From Ruminococcaceae bacterium UBA1785 (GTDB lineage: Bacteria; Bacillota; Clostridia; Oscillospirales; Acutalibacteraceae), in NCBI GenBank assembly GCA_002314555.1, contig DCGF01000091.1, positions 3,417 through 11,967 on the forward strand: a stretch of DNA of 8,551 nt, read 5' to 3'. The notes under the pieces are model-generated. The model did no database searches. It was not told the DNA's origin and saw only the letters and a program-made list of their open reading frames with translations. The number at the start of each line of letters is the position of its first letter. The first letter of the stretch is position 1. Both the position numbers and the translations under genes were made by a program. Shown piece by piece: positions 6,083-8,551 of the stretch.

Positions 6083-7177
6083 TTATTTCACCGACTTTAT
6101 AGCATCAATCATCATTGGAACAACAGTATAAAGATCTCCAACAATAGAATAGTCTGCGACCTCAAATATTGGTGCTCCTTCTTGTTTGTTGACTGCAATT
6201 ATATATTCTGAGTCTTGCATTCCAGCTTTGTGCTGAATAGCGCCTGATATACCAAGTGCTACATATATTCTAGGTCTAACTGTTTTACCAGTTTGGCCAA
6301 CTTGATGGTCACTTGAGAGGATGCCCGCATCAACTACTGCACGTGATGCGCCAACAACTCCGCCACCAAGAGCGTCACAAAGTTCTTTTGCAAGAGCTAT
6401 ACCCTTTTCAGGATCCTTTGAGATGCCTTGACCAACTGATACAATTACTTCCGCACCAAGAAGGTCAACAATTTCTTTAGTTTCTTTAACAACCTTAAGT
6501 ACCTTAGTCTTAATGTCGTCCTCTGTAAGGCCCAAATTGAGCTTTTCAACTTTTACTGCCTTTGCCTTTATATCATCAAATTCTGCGCATTTCATAACGC
6601 CTGGGCGAACTGTAGACATCTGTGGTCTAAAGCGAGGGCAAATAATTGTCGCCATAAGGTGACCACCAAAGGCAGGTCTTGTCATTTTAAGACCTTTATC
6701 CTCCATATCCCACTTCATACTATCAACATCTATAGTTGATGTTTCACGTAGAAAATCAAGATATTTTGCTGTGTCTATATCAAGGTGTGTAGCATCTGCT
6801 GTGAGACCAGTATGAAGTCTTGCAGCACATCTTGGACCAAGATCACGGCCGATATTTGTAGCGCCGATAAGTACTATCTCAGGTTTCTTTTCTTTGACAG
6901 CATCGCAGATTACTTTAGTATATGCATCTGTTGTATATGTCTTAAGAAGTGGTGACTCAATTACATAAACCTTATCAGCACCGTATCCACCGAGCTGCGC
7001 TGATAAATCTTCTACCTTATCACCTATTAAAAGACCACAAAGTTCTGTATGAAGGTCATCAGCAAGTTTTCTACCTTCTGAAAGGAGTTCAAAGCTAGTT
7101 GTATTTAGTACACCATCACGCTGTTCACAGAATACCCAAACACCGTGGAATGCACTGATATCAGTATAATCGTACAC
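6083..7177 (-). CDS. etfA: Electron transfer flavoprotein alpha subunit
   Basis: A 364-residue subunit that binds FAD in its C-terminal domain and, with EtfB, passes electrons to or from the acyl-CoA dehydrogenase encoded two genes upstream. Seen: 'GATNIGRDLGPR' (105-116) and 'TRPAFGGHLMATI' (166-178) in domain I; the FAD domain with 'SVGQGI' (247-252), 'GASRAVVDAG' (276-285), 'HQVGQTGKTVRP' (291-302), 'GISGAIQHKAGM' (309-320), and 'VNK...APIFEVADYSIVGD' (329-348). It has no N-terminal ferredoxin-like [4Fe-4S] domain, unlike Acetobacterium CarE. An insertion of about 20 residues (137-163) precedes TRPAFGG; I believe similar ones occur in other clostridial EtfA. It starts at GTG 7177 with GGAGG 7 nt upstream, overlapping the etfB stop region; the genes are 12 nt apart. 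A bifurcating ETF is likely from context, not proven. Confidence 0.95.
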   Translation of the reverse strand: MYDYTDISAFHGVWVFCEQRDGVLNTTSFELLSEGRKLADDLHTELCGLLIGDKVEDLSAQLGGYGADKVYVIESPLLKTYTTDAYTKVICDAVKEKKPEIVLIGATNIGRDLGPRCAARLHTGLTADATHLDIDTAKYLDFLRETSTIDVDSMKWDMEDKGLKMTRPAFGGHLMATIICPRFRPQMSTVRPGVMKCAEFDDIKAKAVKVEKLNLGLTEDDIKTKVLKVVKETKEIVDLLGAEVIVSVGQGISKDPEKGIALAKELCDALGGGVVGASRAVVDAGILSSDHQVGQTGKTVRPRIYVALGISGAIQHKAGMQDSEYIIAVNKQEGAPIFEVADYSIVGDLYTVVPMMIDAIKSVK

Positions 7178-7189
7178 GCTTATCCCTCC

Positions 7190-7990
7190 TTATATAATGT
7201 GCTTCTCTGCAAGTTCTTTTACCATAGCAGAGATGCCTTCTTCATTTGCTTCAATCATCTTTCCCGCACCTTTTACTGGTGGTGAGAATGATTTATATAC
7301 ATTAGTTGGAGAGCCTTTGAGACCAATAGTATCAAGTTCAATCAAAGGTTCATCTTTTAATGTTTCAAAATCATATACAGTATATGGTTTCTTATCAAAT
7401 TCTAAAATTCCATTTACTGTCATATATCTTGGTGTGTTGAGTTCCTTGATGCATGTGATAAGACAAGGAGTATTCACTTCAATAGACATATATCCATCTT
7501 CAAGAGCTCTCTTTACCTTTAAGATATTTCCATTTTGCTCAATATCAGCGGCATATGAAACCTGAGGAATTCCAAGCTTTTCTGCAATTTGAGGACCAAC
7601 TTGAGCAGTATCTCCATCAATTGCCTGACGACCACAAAAGATTACATCACCGTCTTCAATTCCCATATGAGAAATAGCACCAGCTAGAATCTGAGATGTA
7701 GCGAAAGTATCTGATCCACCAAACTCACGACCAGATACAAGCACTGCTTCATCTGCACCCATTGCAAGTATTTCATGGAGCATTCCTGCTGCTGGTGGAG
7801 GACCCATTGAAACAACAACTACTTTAGCATCAGGATTCTTATCCTTAAGAGAAAGTGCTGCTTCAACTGCATTTAAGTCGTCTGGGTTAATGATAGTTGC
7901 CATTTTAGAACGGTCCATTGTGCCGTCTTCTTTTACAGCAACCTTTCCTGAAGTATCAGGAACTTGTTTTACACAAACTATGTATTTCAT
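7190..7990 (-). CDS. etfB: Electron transfer flavoprotein beta subunit
   Basis: A 266-residue partner of EtfA. In bifurcating ETFs this subunit carries the second FAD and the NADH site; in plain ETFs it carries AMP. Seen: N-terminal 'MKYIVCVKQVPDT', 'NPDDLNAVEAAL' (35-46), 'VVSMGPPPA' (59-67), 'GADEAVLVSGREFGGSDTFAT' spanning 78-98, the EtfB signature 'CGRQAIDGDTAQVGPQ' (118-133), and 'LITCIKELNTPRYMTV' (177-192). The intact nucleotide-binding loops fit an NADH/FAD-binding, bifurcation-capable protein (inference). ATG 7990 has GGAGG 8 nt upstream (8003-7999), and this site overlaps the acyl-CoA dehydrogenase TAG stop, indicating tight coupling. The order Acd-EtfB-EtfA is the usual clostridial one. 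Confidence 0.95.
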   Translation of the reverse strand: MKYIVCVKQVPDTSGKVAVKEDGTMDRSKMATIINPDDLNAVEAALSLKDKNPDAKVVVVSMGPPPAAGMLHEILAMGADEAVLVSGREFGGSDTFATSQILAGAISHMGIEDGDVIFCGRQAIDGDTAQVGPQIAEKLGIPQVSYAADIEQNGNILKVKRALEDGYMSIEVNTPCLITCIKELNTPRYMTVNGILEFDKKPYTVYDFETLKDEPLIELDTIGLKGSPTNVYKSFSPPVKGAGKMIEANEEGISAMVKELAEKHII

Positions 7991-8002
7991 TTAAGTTCCC
8001 TC

Positions 8003-8551
8003 CTACTTCTTTAAAATGTTTCCTGAGATTACCATCTGCTGAACCTGAGAGGTACCCTCATAAATGCTAGTAATACGAGCATCTCTATAGAAACGCTCAA
8101 CTTTATATTCTTTGATATATCCATATCCGCCATGGATTTGAACAGCTTTATAGCAAACTCTATTACACATCTCAGATGCGAAATACTTTGACATAGCACA
8201 GAGTTTTGATGCTTCAGGGTCTCCAGCATCTTTCTTAAGTGCTGTTGAATAGATAAGCTCTCTTGCCGCTTCAATTTCTGTTGCCATATCAGCAATCATA
8301 AAACTGATAGCTTGGAAATCAGCAATAGGTTTACCAAACTGCTTACGCTCTTTTGCATACTTAACTGCTTCGTTTAAAGCACCTTCTGCAATACCGAGAG
8401 CTTGAGCAGAAATGCCAAGTCGGCCACCGTCAAGTGTAGCCATAGCAGCACCAAAGCCCTTATCTCTTTTACCAACCATATTATCCTTATGAACTCTAAC
8501 GTTCTCAAGAATTACGTCACAAGTTGGATATCCAACAATGCCCATCTTATG
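8003..8551 (-). CDS. Acyl-CoA dehydrogenase, C-terminal 182 residues (5' end outside window)
   Basis: The frame is open to the window edge (His-Lys precede the Met at 8545, reading 'HKMGIVGYPTCDVILENVRV', the usual middle-domain sequence), so roughly half of a ~380-residue protein is missing. Counting from that Met: 'TLDGGRLGISAQALGIAEGAL' region (37-57), 'YAKERKQFGKPIADFQ' (63-78), 'QIHGGYGYIKEY' (136-147), 'RFYRDARI' (151-158) and 'YEGTSQVQ' (162-169). Glu163 in YEGTSQ is the position of the catalytic base in short/medium-chain acyl-CoA dehydrogenases and is present. Such FAD enzymes interconvert acyl-CoA and 2-enoyl-CoA; with the adjacent EtfBA in an anaerobe the reductive direction is likely. 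It matches butyryl-CoA dehydrogenase, AcdB and CarC about equally by eye, so the substrate is open. It is the first gene visible in the operon; the operon promoter lies outside. Confidence 0.93.
   Translation of the reverse strand, partial: HKMGIVGYPTCDVILENVRVHKDNMVGKRDKGFGAAMATLDGGRLGISAQALGIAEGALNEAVKYAKERKQFGKPIADFQAISFMIADMATEIEAARELIYSTALKKDAGDPEASKLCAMSKYFASEMCNRVCYKAVQIHGGYGYIKEYKVERFYRDARITSIYEGTSQVQQMVISGNILKK

Noticed and set aside
7197..7565. 122-codon plus-strand open frame
   Set aside because: Antisense of etfB, whose signature motifs are unambiguous.

Overview
The window looks like part of the chromosome of a low-GC, strictly anaerobic member of the Clostridia (Bacillota), possibly Lachnospiraceae or a related Eubacterium-like lineage. 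This rests on the AT-rich composition, strong AGGAGG-type ribosome binding sites, a YfhO-type protein, and an acyl-CoA dehydrogenase/EtfB/EtfA set of the kind used for flavin-based energy conservation. Genus cannot be fixed from the sequence. No mobile element, CRISPR array, tRNA or rRNA was seen.

Left part (1-1890), unrelated single genes. The 3' end of a YfhO-family membrane protein gene (+) runs tail-to-tail into a purine-type phosphoribosyltransferase gene (-). The two share an intrinsic terminator that lies inside the YfhO reading frame, and the reading frames overlap by 34 bp. The phosphoribosyltransferase gene has its own extended -10 promoter. Divergent from it is a six-helix Pr6Pr/FAR-17a/AIG1-like membrane protein gene (+), probably starting at TTG 1112. 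A second bidirectional terminator (1862-1887) separates it from the next block.

Right part (1893-8551), one co-directional minus-strand block. In order of transcription: acyl-CoA dehydrogenase (N-terminus outside the window), etfB, etfA, an AMP-forming acyl-CoA ligase, a UroD-superfamily (MtaA/CmuA-like) protein, a previously uncounted 57-residue small gene (3222-3395), then an OFA-type MFS transporter. The first five genes are packed with spacings from -4 to +12 nt, and several Shine-Dalgarno sites overlap the preceding stop codon, so they are almost certainly one operon. The Acd-EtfB-EtfA order and adjacent CoA ligase recall the caffeate-reduction (car) operon of Acetobacterium. The likely logic is: import a carboxylic acid (MFS), activate it to a CoA thioester (ligase), and reduce its double bond with NADH, perhaps by electron bifurcation (Acd/EtfBA). 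The UroD-like enzyme might add a demethylation or another one-carbon or carboxyl step. The substrate is unknown.

The most interesting regulatory site is at 3131-3173. A perfect 11-bp-arm palindrome has the -10 box of a TTGACA-17-TAAAGT promoter as its loop, directly upstream of the transporter gene. The same palindrome plus its T-run could terminate transcripts coming from the upstream operon. It therefore looks like a combined operator, promoter and terminator that could uncouple transporter expression from the catabolic operon.
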